From the NCBI GenBank assembly GCA_947000775.1, contig CAMQGK010000565.1:9720501-9784500 (forward strand): a stretch of 64,000 bases of DNA. Direction: 5' to 3'. This document shows positions 1 through 13,290 of the stretch, piece after piece (within the stretch, counting starts at the first letter, position 1; each line of letters opens with the position of its first letter). This DNA is from Pterois miles (Eukaryota > Chordata > Actinopteri > Perciformes > Scorpaenidae). The position numbers were made by a program, and so were the translations under genes. The notes under the pieces were generated by a model, which was not told the origin of the DNA, made no database searches, and saw only the letters and a list, made by a program, of their open reading frames with translations.

Positions 1-3000
1 TATAATACGACCGTTTTCATGATTTTTTTCAACATCAAAAAATTTTGACGTTTTCATTGAAAAATTTCGACATACTATACTATGACGTTTTTTTTTGTAA
101 AATTTTCTGACATTTCACGAAATGACTTTTTTCCACCATAGAATCATTTTACATGCTATAATACGACCGTTTTCATGATTTTTTTCAACATCAAAAAAAT
201 TTGACGTTTTCATCGAAAAATTTCGACATACTATACTATGACGTTTTTTTGTAAAATTTTCCAACATTTCACGAAATGACGTTTTTCCACCATAGAATCA
301 TTTTACATGGTATAATACGACCGTTTTCATGATTTTTTCCAACATACAAAAATTTGAGTTTTTTTCCTAAAATTTCGACATACTATACTATGACGGGTTT
401 TTTTGTAAAATTTTCTGACATTTCACGAAATGACTTTTTTCCACCATAGAATCATTTTACATGCTATAATACGACCGTTTTCATGATTTTTTTCAACATC
501 AAAAAAATTTGACGTTTTCATCGAAAAATTTCGACATACTATACTATGACGTTTTTTTTTGTAAAATTTTCCAACATTTCACGAAATGACGTTTTTCCAC
601 CATAGAATCATTTTACATGGTATAATACGACCGTTTTCATGATTTTTTTCAACATCAAAAAATTTTGACGTTTTCATTGAAAAATTTCGACATACTATAC
701 TATGACGTTTTTTTTTGTAAAATTTTCCGACATTTCACGAAATGACTTTTTTCCAACATAGAATCATTTTACATGCTATAATACGACCGTTTTCATGATT
801 TTTTTCAACATCAAAAAAATTTGACGTTTTCATCGAAAAATTTCGACATACTATAATATGACGTTTTTTTGTAAAATTTTCCAACATTTCATGAAATGAC
901 TTTTTTCCACCATAGAATCATTTTACATGCTATAATACGACCGTTTTCATGAATTTTTTCAACATCAAAAAATTTTGACGTTTTCTTCGAAAAATTTCGA
1001 CATACTATACTATGACGTTTTTTTTGTAAAATTTTTCAACATTCGATAAAATGACTTTTTTCCACCATAGAATCATTTTGTATGCTATAATACGACCGTT
1101 TTCATGATTTTTTTCAACATACAAAATTTTGAGGTGTTTTTCGTGAAATTTTCGACATACTATACTATGACGTTTTTTTGGTAAAATTTTCCGACATTTC
1201 ACGAAATGACTTTTTTCCACCATAGAATCATTTTACATGCTATAATATGACCGTTTTCATGATTTTTTTCAACATCAAAAAAATTTGACATTTTCATCAA
1301 AAAATTTCGACATACTATAATATGACGTTTTTTTGTAAAATTTTCCAACATTTCATGAAATGACTTTTTTCCACCATAGAATCATTTTACATGCTATAAT
1401 ACGACCGTTTTCATGATTTTTTTCAACATCAAAAAAATTTGACGTTTTCATCGAAAAATTTCGACATACTATACTATGACGTTTTTTTGTAAAATTTTCC
1501 AACATTTCACGAAATGACGTTTTTCCACCATAGAATCATTTTACATGGTATAATACGACCGTTTTCATGATTTTTTTCAACATCAAAAAATTTTGACGTT
1601 TTCATTGAAAAATTTCGACATACTATACTATGACGTTTTTTTTTGTAAAATTTTCCGACATTTCACGAAATGACTTTTTTCCAACATAGAATCATTTTAC
1701 ATGCTATAATACGACCGTTTTCATGATTTTTTTCAACATCAAAAAAATTTGACGTTTTCATCGAAAAATTTCGACATACTATAATATGACGTTTTTTTGT
1801 AAAATTTTCCAACATTTCATGAAATGACTTTTTTCCACCATAGAATCATTTTACATGCTATAATACGACCGTTTTCATGAATTTTTTCAACATCAAAAAA
1901 TTTTGACGTTTTCTTCGAAAAATTTCGACATACTATACTATGACGTTTTTTTTGTAAAATTTTTCAACATTCGATAAAATGACTTTTTTCCACCATAGAA
2001 TCATTTTGTATGCTATAATACGACCGTTTTCATGATTTTTTTCAACATACAAAATTTTGAGGTGTTTTTCGTGAAATTTTCGACATACTATACTATGACG
2101 TTTTTTTTGGTAAAATTTTCCGACATTTCACGAAATGACTTTTTTCCACCATAGAATCATTTTACATGCTATAATATGACCGTTTTCATGATTTTTTTCA
2201 ACATCAAAAAAATTTGACATTTTCATCAAAAAATTTCGACATACTATAATATGACGTTTTTTTGTAAAATTTTCCAACATTTCATGAAATGACTTTTTTC
2301 CACCATAGAATCATTTTACATGCTATAATACGACCGTTTTCATGATTTTTTTCAACATCAAAAAAATTTGACGTTTTCATCGAAAAATTTCGACATACTA
2401 TACTATGACGTTTTTTTGTAAAATTTTCCAACATTTCACGAAATGACGTTTTTCCACCATAGAATCATTTTACATGGTATAATACGACCGTTTTCATGAT
2501 TTTTTTCAACATCAAAAAATTTTGACGTTTTCATTGAAAAATTTCGACATACTATACTATGACGTTTTTTTTTGTAAAATTTTCCGACATTTCACGAAAT
2601 GACTTTTTTCCAACATAGAATCATTTTACATGCTATAATACGACCGTTTTCATGATTTTTTTCAACATCAAAAAAATTTGACGTTTTCATCGAAAAATTT
2701 CGACATACTATAATATGACGTTTTTTTGTAAAATTTTCCAACATTTCATGAAATGACTTTTTTCCACCATAGAATCATTTTACATGCTATAATACGACCG
2801 TTTTCATGAATTTTTTCAACATCAAAAAATTTTGACGTTTTCTTCGAAAAATTTCGACATACTATACTATGACGTTTTTTTTGTAAAATTTTTCAACATT
2901 CGATAAAATGACTTTTTTCCACCATAGAATCATTTTGTATGCTATAATACGACCGTTTTCATGATTTTTTTCAACATACAAAATTTTGAGGTGTTTTTCG

Positions 3001-5490
3001 TGAAATTTTCGACATACTATACTATGACGTTTTTTTGGTAAAATTTTCCGACATTTCACGAAATGACTTTTTTCCACCATAGAATCATTTTACATGCTAT
3101 AATACGACCGTTTTCATGATTTTTTTCAACATCAAAAAAATTTGACATTTTCATCAAAAAATTTCGACATATTATAATATGACGTTTTTTTGTAAAATTT
3201 TCCAACATTTCATGAAATGACTTTTTTCCACCATAGAATCATTTTACATGCTATAATACGACCGTTTTCATGATTTTTTTCAACATCAAAAAAATTTGAC
3301 GTTTTCATCGAAAAATTTCGACATACTATACTATGACGTTTTTTTTGTAAAATTTTTCAACATTCGATAAAATGACTTTTTTCCACCATAGAATCATTTT
3401 GTATGCTATAATACGACCGTTTTCATGATTTTTTTCAACATACAAAATTTTGAGGTGTTTTTCGTAAAATTTTCGACATACTATACTATGACGTTTTTTT
3501 GGTAAAATTTTCCGACATTTCACGAAATGACTTTTTTCCACCATAGAATCATTTTACATGCTATAATATGACCGTTTTCATGATTTTTTTCAACATCAAA
3601 AAAATTTGACATTTTCATCAAAAAATTTCGACATACTATACTATGACGTTTTTTTTTGTAAAATTTTCCGACATTTCACGAAATGACTTTTTTCCAACAT
3701 AGAATCATTTTACATGCTATAATACGACCGTTTTCATGATTTTTTTCAACATACAAAAATTTGAGTTTTTTTCCTAAAATTTCGACATACTATACTATGA
3801 CGTTTTTTTGTAAAATTTTCCAACATTTCACGAAATGACGTTTTTCCACCATAGAATCATTTTACATGGTATAATATGACCGTTTTCATGATTTTTTTCA
3901 ACATACAAAAATTTTGACGTTTTCATTGAAAAATTTCGACATACTATACTATGACGGTTTTTTTTGTAAAATTTTCCGACATTTCACGAAATGACTTTTT
4001 TCCAACATAGAATCATTTTACATGCTATAATACGACCGTTTTCATGATTTTTTTCAACATCAAAAAAATTTGACGTTTTCATCAAAAAATTTCGACATAC
4101 TATACTATGACGGTTTTTTTTGTAAAATTTTCCAACATTTCACGGAATGACTTTTTTCCACCATAGAATCATTTTACATCCCATAATACGACCGTTCTCA
4201 TGATTTTTTTCAACATCAAAAAAATTTGACGTTTTCTTCGAAAAATTTCGACATACTATACTATGACGTTTTTTTTGTAAAATTTTTCAACATTCGATAA
4301 AGTGACTTTTTTCCACCATAGAATCATTTTATATGCTATAATACGACCGTTTTCATGATTTTTTTCAACATACAAAATTTTGAGGTGTTTTTCGTAAAAT
4401 TTTCGACATACTATACTATGACGTTTTTTTGGTAAAATTTTCAGACATTTCACGAAATGACTTTTTTCCACCATAGAATCATTTTACATGCTATAATATG
4501 ACCGTTTTCATGATTATTTATCAACATTAAAAAAATTTGACGTTTTCATCGAAAAATTTCGACATACTATACTATGACGTTTTTTTTGTAAAATTTTCCA
4601 ACATTTCACGAAATGTCTTTTTTTTCCACCATAGATTCATTTTACATGCTATAATACGACCGTTTTCATGATTTTTTTCAACATCAAAAAAATTTGACGT
4701 TTTCATCGAAAAATTTCGACATACTATACTATGACTATTTTTTGTAAAATTTTGCAACATTTCACAAAATGACTTTTTTCCACCATAGATTCATTTTACA
4801 TGCTATAATACGACCGTTTTCATGATTTTTTTCAACATCAAAAATATTTGACGTTTTCATCGAAAAATTTCAACATACTATACTATGACGTTTTTTCGTT
4901 AAATTTTTCAACATTCGATAAAATGACTCTTTTCCACCATAGAATCATTTTACATGCTATAATACGACCGTTTTCATGATTATTTATCAACATTAAAAAA
5001 ATTTGACGTTTTCATCGAAAAATTTCGACATACTATATTATGACGTTTTTTTTTGTAAAATTTTTCAACATTCGATAAAATGACTTTTTTCCACTATAGA
5101 TTCATTTTATATGATATAATACGACCGTTTTCATGATTTTTTTCAACATCAAAAAAATTTGAAGTTTTCATCGAAAAAATTTCGACATACTATACTATGA
5201 CGTTTTTTTTTTGGTATAATTTTCCAACATTTCACGAAATGACTTTTTTCCACCAAAGAATCATTTTACATGCTATAATACCACAGTTTTCATGATTTTT
5301 TCAACATTGAAAAAATTTCGACATACTATACTATGACGTTTTTTTTGTAAAATTTTCCAACATTTCACGAAATGTCTTTTTTTTTCCACCATAGAATCAT
5401 TTTACATGCTATAATACGACCGTTTTCATGATTTTTTTCAACATCAAAAAAATTTTACATTTTCATCGAAAAAATTTCGACATACTATAG
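1..5490 (+). repeat. Satellite array, left arm (~155-bp monomer)
   Basis: About 35 tandem copies of an AT-rich ~155-bp monomer marked by the core CGACATACTATACTATGACG (cores at 71, 227, 379, 535 and onward). Each monomer holds four shorter units, each opening with a C(G/A)ACAT- or CATAG-like start and closing near TGAC/CGAC plus T-runs: the core unit, a CGACATTTCACGAAATGAC unit, a CATAGAATCATTTTACATG unit and a CAACATC...TTTGACG unit. From ~605 to ~3,390 six monomers form a 928-bp higher-order repeat: a TTTTCATTGA variant recurs at about 672, 1,600 and 2,529, and a TTTTCTTCGA variant at 981, 1,909 and 2,838. Monomers from ~4,500 to the right end are more divergent. Open frames inside are translations of the repeat. 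The array runs off the window's left edge. Confidence 0.95.
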
Positions 5491-5505
5491 TATAGTATGT
5501 CGAAA
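5475..5505. repeat. Perfect 31-bp palindrome at the junction of inverted satellite arms
   Basis: An odd-length perfect palindrome centred on the G at 5,490: TTTCGACATACTATA, then G, then TATAGTATGTCGAAA. To its left all satellite cores read CATACTATACTATG; to its right all read CATAGTATAGTATG. It is the exact orientation switch of the array. Confidence 0.95.
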
Positions 5506-8500
5506 AACGTCATAGTATAGCATGTCGAAAAAGTTTTTAAAAAAAAAGTTATACTATAGTATGTCGAAAAACGTCTCAATGTGTCGAAAAAAGTCATACT
5601 ATAGTGTGTTGAAAAATGTCAGTATAATATGTCGAAAAAGTTTTTAAAAAAAGTCATACTATCGTATGTCAAAAAACGTCACAATAATGTGTTGAAAAAA
5701 CGTCATAGCATAATGTCGAAAAAAGTAAAAAAAAAAAGTCATAGTACAGCATGTCGAAAAAGGTCATAGTATATGTCAAAAATGTTTTTAAAAAAGTCAA
5801 ACTACAACATGTCGAAAAACGTCATAGTATAGTACGTCGAAAAAAGTCCAATGAATGGAAAAGGAGCGAAACATCTTCAGAGACAAATCGAAGTCCAGTT
5901 GCCTTCGATTCAATTTTTTGCCAGAATGAATATGACCTGGATGAATGAGAACCTTCACAGAATAAAAGTCACAGTATAGCATGTCGAAAAACGTGACAGC
6001 ATATGTTGAAAAAAGTTTTAAAAAAGTCATAGTATAGTATGTCAAAAAAAGTTTTAGAAAAAAGTCATAGTATAGTATGTCGAAAAACGTCATAGTATAT
6101 GTTGAAAAAAAAGCTTTACAAAAAGTCAAAGTATAGTATGTCGAAAAAAGTTTTTAAAAAAGTCATAGTATAGTATGTCGAAAAAGTTTTTTAAAAAAAG
6201 TCATACTATAGTATGTCGAAAAACATAATAGCATACTATGCCAAAAAAAAGTTAAAAAAAAAGTCACAGCACAGTATGTCGAAAAAGTTTTTTTTTTAAA
6301 AAAAGTCATACTATAGTATGTCGAAAAATGTCACAATGTGTTGAAAAAATATAGTATAGTAGGTCGAAAAAAGTCATAGTATAGCATGTTGAAAAACGTC
6401 ATAGTATAATATGTTGAAAAAAGTTTTAAAGAATAGTCATAGTATAGTATGTTGAAAAAGAGTCCAAAAAAGTTTTTAAAAAAATCATAGCACAGTATGT
6501 TGAAAAAAGTCATAGGATATGTCAAAAATTTTTTTAAAAAAGTCATAGATTGGTATGTTGAAAAAAGTCATAGTATAGTATGTCGATAAACATAATAGCA
6601 TACTCTGTCCAAAAAAAAGTCATAGTATAGCATGTCGAAAAACGTCATAGTATGTCGAAAACATGCTTTAAAAAAAAGTCATAGTATAGTATGTCAAAAA
6701 AAAGTCCAAAAAAAAGTCATAGTATAGTGTGTCGAAAAAAGTTAAGAAAAAATGTCATAGTATAGTATGTCGAAAAACATCATAGTATAGCATGTCGAAA
6801 AAGGTTTTTAAAAAAGTCATAATATAGTATGTCAAAAAACATAATAGCATGCTATGTCCAAAAAAGTTTTTAAAAAAAGTCACAGTACAGTATGTCAAAA
6901 AAGTTTTTAAAAAAAAAGTCATACTATAGTATGTCCAAAAAACGTCACAATGTGTTGAAAAAAAGTCATAGTATAGCATGTCGAAAAACATCATAGTATA
7001 TGTCGAAAAAAAGCTTGAAAAAAAAGTCAGAGTATAGTATGTCCAAAAAAGTAAAAAAAAAAAAATCACAGTATAGTATGTCGAAAAAGTTTTTTTAAAA
7101 AAGTCATACTATAGTATGTTGAAAAACGTCATAGGAAAATATGTCGAAAAACATAATAGCATACTATATCCAAAAAAGTTTAAAAAAGACATAGTATAGT
7201 ATGTCGAAAAAAGTCAAAGTATAGTATGTCGAAAAACATCATAGTATATGTCGAAAAAAAGCTTTAAAAAAGTTTGTTGTATAGTATGTCGAGAAAAGTT
7301 AAGAAAAAATGTTATAGTATAGTATATCGAAAAACGTCATAGTATGTCGAAAAAAAGCTTTAAAAAAAGTCATAGTATAGTATGTCGAAAAAGTTTTTTT
7401 AAAAAAGTCATACTATAGTATGTTGAAAAACATCAGGAAAATATGTCGAAAAACATAATAGCATACTATATCCAAAAAAGTTTAAAAAAGACAGCATAGT
7501 ATGTCGAAAAAAGTCAAAGTATAGTATGTTGAAAAAGTGATAGTATAATATATCCAAAAAAGTTTACAAAAAAAGTCATAGTATAGTATGTTGAAAAAAG
7601 TCAAAGTATAGTATGTTGAAAAAGTGATAGTATAATATATCCAAAAAAGTTTACAAAAAAAGTCATAGTATAGTGTGTCGAAAAAAGTTAAGAAAAAAAT
7701 GTCATAGTATAGTATGTCGAAAAACATCATAGTATAGCATGTCGAAAAAGGTTTTTAAAAAAGTCATAATATAGTATGTCGAAAAACATAATAGCATGCT
7801 ATGTCCAAAAAAGTTTTTAAAAAAAGTCACAGTACAGTATGTCGAAAAAGTTTTTTAAAAAAAAAAGTCATACTATAGTATGTCCAAAAAACGTCACGTG
7901 TTGAAAAAAAGTCATAGTATAGCATGTCTAAAAACATCATAGTATATGTCGAAAAAAAGCTTGAAAAAAAGTCAGAGTATAGTATGTCCAAAAAAGTAAA
8001 AAAAAAAAAATCACAGTATAGTATGTCGAAAAAGTTTTTTTAAAAAAGTCATACTATAGTATGTTGAAAAACGTCATAGGAAAATATGTCGAAAAACATA
8101 ATAGCATACTATATCCAAAAAAGTTTAAAAAAGACATAGTATAGTATGTCGAAAAAAGTCAAAGTATAGTATGTTGAAAAAGTGATAGTATAATATATCC
8201 AAAAAAGTTTACAAAAAATGTCATAGTATAGTATGTTGAAAAAACTTAAGAAAAAATCTCATAGTATAGTATGTCGAAAAAGTTTTTAAAAAAAGTCATA
8301 TTATAGTATGTCTAAAACCGTCGTAGTATAGTATGCCGAAAAACATAATAGCATAATATATACAAAAAAGTTTTAAAAAGACATAGTATAGTATGTCGAA
8401 AAAGGTCAAAGTATAGTATGTCAAAACAAGTAAAAAAAAAAAAAAAAAAAAAGTCATGGTATAGCATGTCGAAAAAGGTTTTTAAAAAAGTCATACTATA

Positions 8501-11500
8501 GTATGTCCAAAAAACGTCACAAAAAAGTCAAAGTATAGTATGTCGAAAAACATCACAGTATATGTCGAAAAAAAGCTTTAAAAAAATTCATTGTATAGTA
8601 TGTCGAGAAAAGTTAAGAAAAAATGTTATAGTATAGTATATCGAAAAACGTCATAGTATGTCGAAAAAAAGCTTTAAAAAAAGTCATAGTATAGTATGTC
8701 GAAAAAGTTTTTTTAAAAAAGTCATACTATAGTATGTTGAAAAACATCAGGAAAATATGTCGAAAAACATAATAGCATACTATATCCAAAAAAGTTTAAA
8801 AAAGACAGCATAGTATGTCGAAAAAAGTCAAAGTATAGTATGTTGAAAAAGTGATAGTATAATATATCCAAAAAAGTTTACAAAAAAAGTCATAGTATAG
8901 TATGTTGAAAAAAGTCAAAGTATAGTATGTTGAAAAAGTGATAGTATAATATATCCAAAAAAGTTTACAAAAAAAGTCATAGTATAGTGTGTCGAAAAAA
9001 GTTAAGAAAAAATGTCATAGTATAGTATGTCGAAAAACATCATAGTATAGCATGTCGAAAAAGGTTTTTAAAAAAGTCATAATATAGTATGTCGAAAAAC
9101 ATAATAGCATGCTATGTCCAAAAAAGTTTTTAAAAAAAGTCACAGTACAGTATGTCGAAAAAGTTTTTTAAAAAAAAAAAGTCATACTATAGTATGTCCA
9201 AAAAACGTCACGTGTTGAAAAAAAGTCATAGTATAGCATGTCTAAAAACATCATAGTATATGTCGAAAAAAAGCTTGAAAAAAAGTCAGAGTATAGTATG
9301 TCCAAAAAAGTAAAAAAAAAAAAATCACAGTATAGTATGTCGAAAAAGTTTTTTTTAAAAAAGTCATACTATAGTATGTTGAAAAACGTCATAGGAAAAT
9401 ATGTCGAAAAACATAATAGCATACTATATCCAAAAAAGTTTAAAAAAGACATAGTATAGTATGTCGAAAAAAGTCAAAGTATAGTATGTTGAAAAAGTGA
9501 TAGTATAATATATCCAAAAAAGTTTACAAAAAATGTCATAGTATAGTATGTTGAAAAAACTTAAAAAAAAATCTCATAGTATAGTATGTCGAAAAAGTTT
9601 TTAAAAAAAGTCATATTATAGTATGTCTAAAACCGTCGTAGTATAGTATGCCGAAAAACATAATAGCATAATATATACAAAAAAGTTTTAAAAAGACATA
9701 GTATAGTATGTCGAAAAAGGTCAAAGTATAGTATGTCAAAACAAGTTAAAAAAAAAAAAAAAAAAAGTCATGGTATAGCATGTCGAAAAAGGTTTTTAAA
9801 AAAGTCATACTATAGTATGTCCAAAAAACGTCACAAAAAAGTCAAAGTATAGTATGTCGAAAAACATCACAGTATATGTCGAAAAAAAGCTTTAAAAAAA
9901 TTCATTGTATAGTATGTCGAGAAAAGTTAAGAAAAAATGTTATAGTATAGTATATCGAAAAACGTCATAGTATGTCGAAAAAAAGCTTTAAAAAAAGTCA
10001 TAGTATAGTATGTCGAAAAAGTTTTTTTAAAAAAGTCATACTATAGTATGTTGAAAAACATCAGGAAAATATGTCGAAAAACATAATAGCATACTATATC
10101 CAAAAAAGTTTAAAAAAGACAGCATAGTATGTCGAAAAAAGTCAAAGTATAGTATGTTGAAAAAGTGATAGTATAATATATCCAAAAAAGTTTACAAAAA
10201 AAGTCATAGTATAGTATGTTGAAAAAAGTCAAAGTATAGTATGTTGAAAAAGTGATAGTATAATATATCCAAAAAAGTTTACAAAAAAAGTCATAGTATA
10301 GTGTGTCGAAAAAAGTTAAGAAAAAATGTCATAGTATAGTATGTCGAAAAACATCATAGTATAGCATGTCGAAAAAGGTTTTTAAAAAAGTCATAATATA
10401 GTATGTCGAAAAACATAATAGCATGCTATGTCCAAAAAAAGTTTTTAAAAAAAGTCACAGTACAGTATGTCGAAAAAGTTTTTAAAAAAAAAGTCATACT
10501 ATAGTATGTCCAAAAAACGTCACGTGTTGAAAAAAAGTCATAGTATAGCATGTCTAAAAACATCATAGTATATGTCGAAAAAAAGCTTGAAAAAAAGTCA
10601 GAGTATAGTATGTCCAAAAAAGTAAAAAAAAAAAAAATCACAGTATAGTATGTCGAAAAAGTTTTTTTTAAAAAAGTCATACTATAGTATGTTGAAAAAC
10701 GTCATAGGAAAATATGTCGAAAAACATAATAGCATACTATATCCAAAAAAGTTTAAAAAAGACATAGTATAGTATGTCGAAAAAAGTCAAAGTATAGTAT
10801 GTTGAAAAAGTGATAGTATAATATATCCAAAAAAGTTTACAAAAAATGTCATAGTATAGTATGTTGAAAAAACTTAAGAAAAAATCTCATAGTATAGTAT
10901 GTCGAAAAAGTTTTTAAAAAAAGTCATATTATAGTATGTCTAAAACCGTCGTAGTATAGTATGCCGAAAAACATAATAGCATAATATATACAAAAAAGTT
11001 TTAAAAAGACATAGTATAGTATGTCGAAAAAGGTCAAAGTATAGTATGTCAAAACAAGTTAAAAAAAAAAAAAAAAAAAAGTCATGGTATAGCATGTCGA
11101 AAAAGGTTTTTAAAAAAGTCATACTATAGTATGTCCAAAAAACGTCACAAAAAAGTCAAAGTATAGTATGTCGAAAAACATCACAGTATATGTCGAAAAA
11201 AAGCTTTAAAAAAATTCATTGTATAGTATGTCGAGAAAAGTTAAGAAAAAAATGTTATAGTATAGTATATCGAAAAACGTCATAGTATGTCGAAAAAAAG
11301 CTTTAAAAAAAGTCATAGTATAGTATGTCGAAAAAGTTTTTTTAAAAAAGTCATACTATAGTATGTTGAAAAACATCAGGAAAATATGTCGAAAAACATA
11401 ATAGCATACTATATCCAAAAAAGTTTAAAAAAGACAGCATAGTATGTCGAAAAAAGTCAAAGTATAGTATGTTGAAAAAGTGATAGTATAATATATCCAA

Positions 11501-13250
11501 AAAAGTTTACAAAAAAAGTCATAGTATAGTATGTTGAAAAAAGTCAAAGTATAGTATGTTGAAAAAGTGATAGTATAATATATCCAAAAAAGTTTACAAA
11601 AAAAGTCATAGTATAGTGTGTCGAAAAAAGTTAAGAAAAAATGTCATAGTATAGTATGTCGAAAAACATCATAGTATAGCATGTCGAAAAAGGTTTTTAA
11701 AAAAGTCATAATATAGTATGTCGAAAAACATAATAGCATGCTATGTCCAAAAAAGTTTTTAAAAAAAGTCACAGTACAGTATGTCGAAAAAGTTTTTTAA
11801 AAAAAAAGTCATACTATAGTATGTCCAAAAAACGTCACGTGTTGAAAAAAAGTCATAGTATAGCATGTCTAAAAACATCATAGTATATGTCGAAAAAAAG
11901 CTTGAAAAAAAGTCAGAGTATAGTATGTCCAAAAAAGTAAAAAAAAAAAAATCACAGTATAGTATGTCGAAAAAGTTTTTTTTAAAAAAGTCATACTATA
12001 GTATGTTGAAAAACGTCATAGGAAAATATGTCGAAAAACATAATAGCATACTATATCCAAAAAAGTTTAAAAAAGACATAGTATAGTATGTCGAAAAAAG
12101 TCAAAGTATAGTATGTTGAAAAAGTGATAGTATAATATATCCAAAAAAGTTTACAAAAAATGTCATAGTATAGTATGTTGAAAAAACTTAAGAAAAAATC
12201 TCATAGTATAGTATGTCGAAAAAGTTTTTAAAAAAAGTCATATTATAGTATGTCTAAAACCGTCGTAGTATAGTATGCCGAAAAACATAATAGCATAATA
12301 TATACAAAAAAGTTTTAAAAAGACATAGTATAGTATGTCGAAAAAGGTCAAAGTATAGTATGTCAAAACAAGTTAAAAAAAAAAAAAAAAAAAAAGTCAT
12401 GGTATAGCATGTCGAAAAAGGTTTTTAAAAAAGTCATACTATAGTATGTCCAAAAAACGTCACAATGTGTTGAAAAAAAGTCATAGTATAGCATGTCGAA
12501 AAACATCATAGTATATGTCGAAAAAAAGCTTTAAAAAAATTCATTGTATAGTATGTCGAGAAAAGTTAAGAAAAAATGTTATAGTATAGTATATCGAAAA
12601 ACGTCATAGTATGTCGAAAAAAAGCTTTAAAAAAAAGTCATAGTATAGTATGTCGAAAAAGTTTTTTAAAAAAGTCATATTATAGTATGTCTAAAACCGT
12701 CGTAGTATAGTATGCCGAAAAACATAATAGCATAATATATACAAAAAAGTTTAAAAAAGACATAGTATAGTATGTCGAAAAAGGTCAAAGTATAGTATGT
12801 CAAAACAAGTTAAAAAAAAAAAGTCAAAGTATAGCATGTTGAAAAAGGTTTTTAGAAAAGTCATACTATAGTATGTCGAAAGTTTTTTTTAAAAAAAAAG
12901 TCATACTATAGTATGTCCAAAAAACGTCACAATGTGTTGAAAAAAAGTCATAGTATAGCATGTCGAAAAAGGTTTTTATAAAAGTCATACTATAGTATGT
13001 CGAAAGTTTTTTTTTAAAAAAAGTCATACTATAGTATGTCCAAAAAACGTCACAATGTGTTGAAAAAAAGTCATAGTATAGCATGTCGAAAAACATCATA
13101 GTATATGTCGAAAAAAAGCTTTAAAAAAATTGTATGTCGAGAAAAGTTAAGAAAAAAATGTTATAGTATAGTATATCGAAAAACGTCATAGTATATGTCG
13201 AAAAAAAGCTTTAAAAAAAGTCATAGTATAGTATGTCGAAAAAAGTCAAA
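5490..13250 (-). repeat. Satellite array, right arm (inverted, ~1,314-bp higher-order repeat)
   Basis: Tandem, short, variable units of the form GTCATAGTATAGTATGTCG followed by A-rich spacers such as AAAAAGTTTTTAAAAAA, all in the opposite orientation to the left arm. A variant core CATACTATAGTATG is itself a perfect 14-bp palindrome. From ~7,100 to ~12,450 the units form a higher-order repeat of about 1,314 bp: the variant ACATCAGGAAAATATGTCG recurs near 7,429, 8,743, 10,059 and 11,371, and GTCAAAACAAG near 8,420, 9,735, 11,048 and 12,361. Copies differ mostly in A/T run length. From ~12,450 to 13,250 is a shorter rearranged tail. No gene is present; open frames of 60-110 codons are repeat translations. 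Confidence 0.95.
5848..5967 (+). repeat. Non-satellite island in the right arm
   Basis: About 120 bp of normal-complexity sequence interrupts the satellite. One frame, joined to the satellite on its left, reads SNEWKRSETSSETNRSPVAF then DSIFCQNEYDLDE and a TGA, with codon-like composition. It could be the end of a coding or LINE-derived segment captured before array growth. I do not recognise the protein. Confidence 0.6.
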
Positions 13251-13290
13251 GTCAGTGCAGTCATTTCATATATGATGAACACATACACAC

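Noticed and set aside
1005..4760. Identical 72-codon minus-strand open frames repeated across the left satellite arm
   Set aside because: They are translations of the higher-order repeat, lost in copies with a one-base T-run change; composition is pure satellite.
5751..13099. Open frames of 60-110 codons in the right satellite arm
   Set aside because: AT-rich repeat translation, recurring at 1,314-bp multiples; no domain features.
5490..13250. CRISPR-like regular repeats
   Set aside because: Spacers are themselves repeated and the host is eukaryotic; this is satellite DNA.
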